A DNA stretch of 5,368 nt from Burkholderiaceae bacterium (GTDB lineage: Bacteria > Pseudomonadota > Gammaproteobacteria > Burkholderiales > Burkholderiaceae): assembly GCA_947380285.1 (NCBI GenBank), contig CANCQD010000125.1, forward strand, positions 1 through 5,368, read 5' to 3'. The stretch's first letter is position 1. The number at the start of each line of letters is the position of its first letter. Shown in pieces: positions 4,533 to 5,368 of the stretch. The notes under the pieces were generated by a model that was given only the letters and a program-made list of their open reading frames with translations, searched no databases and was not told the DNA's origin. Both the position numbers and the translations under genes were made by a program.

Positions 4533-5180
4533 ATGATGAAATTTTCTAATACACCTAGATTTGCCGCCGTAGCTTTGCTTGCGTTACTTTTCTTGTGCGG
4601 CTGCCAATCTACTGGTAAGGATGGAAAGCCGCTCACTGCTGAAGAGATTATTCAAAAGCGTGATGCGACGTTAAAGATGTCGAAGACAGGTCTTGATGCA
4701 TTAATTAAGCAAAAACCGGATGTTCAAAAGGAAATTAATCAGGCAGCTGGCTATGCAGTCTTTACGACTACCAATGTCAATATCGTTTTGCTGGTAGTTG
4801 CCCGCGGTGAGGGTGTCTTGTTTGATAAGCGTCGCAAGGAGCCTATTTTTATGCAAGCACTCAAAACGGGTGAGGGCTTAGGGGCTGGTTATCAAGACCA
4901 ATACCAAGTGGCGATCTTTAAGACCCCGGGGGCTATCGATCAGTTTTTATTGACCTCGATTGATGGTCGTCGTGGTGGTATTGATGTGGACGCGAATTTT
5001 TCTGCTGGTTCCGGTGGCACGATTCGTTCCTTTAACCCTGACATTACCTTCTATACAGTGGGGCTCTCGGGATACGATTTGCAAGCCAACTATGGTGGTA
5101 CGCTCTATTTAGTAGATCAACAGCTCAATAGTGCTGAGACTCTGAACAGTCTTCCAAAGAAGAAGTCGGATACAAAGTAA
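4533..5180 (+). CDS. SYLF (Ysc84/DUF500) domain lipoprotein
   Basis: This is a 215-residue lipoprotein. The signal peptide ends in lipobox L21-C-G-C24, with Gln at +2, so outer-membrane anchoring is expected. After a short linker, residues about 35-200 carry the SYLF/Ysc84 domain: a helical lead (AEEIIQKRDATLKMS), AAGYAVF near 72-77, RGEGVLFD near 91-98, GEGLGAGYQDQYQVAIF near 113-129, and a beta-rich C-terminal part ending GGTLYLVDQQ. In eukaryotes the SYLF domain binds phosphoinositides; bacterial members have no settled role. Two adjacent ATGs (4533 and 4536) are possible starts, with no good ribosome site; the hydrolase stop is only 5 bp upstream, so translational coupling is likely. A TTG at 4524 also opens the frame but overlaps the hydrolase stop and is less likely. 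The terminator at 5214-5247 closes the unit. Confidence 0.85.
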   Translation: MMKFSNTPRFAAVALLALLFLCGCQSTGKDGKPLTAEEIIQKRDATLKMSKTGLDALIKQKPDVQKEINQAAGYAVFTTTNVNIVLLVVARGEGVLFDKRRKEPIFMQALKTGEGLGAGYQDQYQVAIFKTPGAIDQFLLTSIDGRRGGIDVDANFSAGSGGTIRSFNPDITFYTVGLSGYDLQANYGGTLYLVDQQLNSAETLNSLPKKKSDTK

Positions 5181-5213
5181 GAATCAGAGTCTTCCCTGGC
5201 TTATCAGTTATAG

Positions 5214-5247
5214 AGCCCTAGCTAGCAATGGCTGGGGCTTTTCTTTT
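5214..5247 (+). terminator. Rho-independent terminator after the SYLF lipoprotein gene
   Basis: AGCCCTAGC (5214-5222) pairs with GCTGGGGCT (5231-5239) with one T-G wobble, an 8-base loop, and a tail of TTTCTTTT. It lies 33 bases after the stop codon. Confidence 0.88.
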
Positions 5248-5255
5248 GCATGTAT

Positions 5256-5285
5256 CTGACTCATCTACTGGTATTTCTCTATAGA
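5256..5285 (+). promoter_or_regulatory. Candidate promoter of the last, truncated gene
   Basis: CTGACT (5256-5261, four of six to TTGACA) is 18 bp from TATAGA (5280-5285, four of six to TATAAT). It falls in the only gap between the preceding terminator and the next start codon, so some promoter is expected here, but the match is modest. Confidence 0.3.
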
Positions 5286-5305
5286 AACCCACCTGAACGA
5301 GAGTA

Positions 5306-5325
5306 GATTGGTAGATGAACCAATC
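5306..5325 (+). promoter_or_regulatory. Leader hairpin just upstream of the last gene's ribosome site
   Basis: GATTGGT (5306-5312) and ACCAATC (5319-5325) form a perfect 7-bp stem with a 6-base loop, ending seven bases before the ribosome site AAAGG (5332-5336). It might affect translation or mRNA stability; it could also be an operator on the DNA. Chance is possible. Confidence 0.35.
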
Positions 5326-5341
5326 CATCTGAAAGGCTGAT

Positions 5342-5368
5342 ATGAGCAAGAAATCACTTGATATGAAT
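5342..5368 (+). CDS. Start of an unidentified gene (first 9 codons only)
   Basis: An ATG at 5342 with AAAGG (5332-5336) five bases upstream opens a frame reading MSKKSLDMN before the window ends. It follows a terminator and a possible promoter, so it begins a new transcription unit. Nine residues are too few to name a product. Confidence 0.6.

Overview
The window looks like chromosomal DNA of a low-to-medium GC Gram-negative bacterium. Four of its proteins carry lipoprotein or Sec-type signal peptides, and the AhpC sequence closely resembles the Pseudomonas/beta-proteobacterial type. My best guess is a freshwater Burkholderiaceae of the Polynucleobacter kind, judged from base composition and gene types; this is an inference and not proven by the sequence. 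No mobile element, CRISPR array, tRNA or rRNA was seen.

Layout. (1) Positions 1-1132, minus strand: the 5' part of ahpF, preceded by complete ahpC. This is the two-component alkyl hydroperoxide reductase (NADH to AhpF to AhpC to peroxide). The 98-bp ahpC-ahpF spacer holds three complementary arms that can form one of two mutually exclusive hairpins, one of them closed by a UUCG loop. (2) Positions 1133-1416: AT-rich divergent regulatory region with a plausible ahpC promoter and a weak OxyR-like site. (3) Positions 1417-2382, plus strand: a small OmpA-domain lipoprotein and a COG4315-type lipoprotein, 27 bp apart and probably one operon, closed by a strong Rho-independent terminator at 2415-2444. 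(4) Positions 2443-3120, minus strand: a DUF1345 membrane protein converging on that terminator. (5) Positions 3121-3227: short divergent spacer with a 13-bp tandem repeat. (6) Positions 3228-5180, plus strand: a probable three-gene envelope operon. It comprises a 50-residue membrane protein starting at TTG, a periplasmic choloylglycine-hydrolase/penicillin-V-acylase-type Ntn hydrolase, and a SYLF (Ysc84) domain lipoprotein whose start lies 5 bp after the hydrolase stop. A Rho-independent terminator follows at 5214-5247. (7) Positions 5248-5368: leader and first nine codons of another plus-strand gene.

Taken together the window is an envelope and stress region: peroxide detoxification in the cytosol, a peptidoglycan-anchored lipoprotein in the outer membrane, and a secreted amidase paired with a lipid-binding-type lipoprotein. 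The least explained parts are the TTG-started small protein and the three-arm hairpin between ahpC and ahpF.
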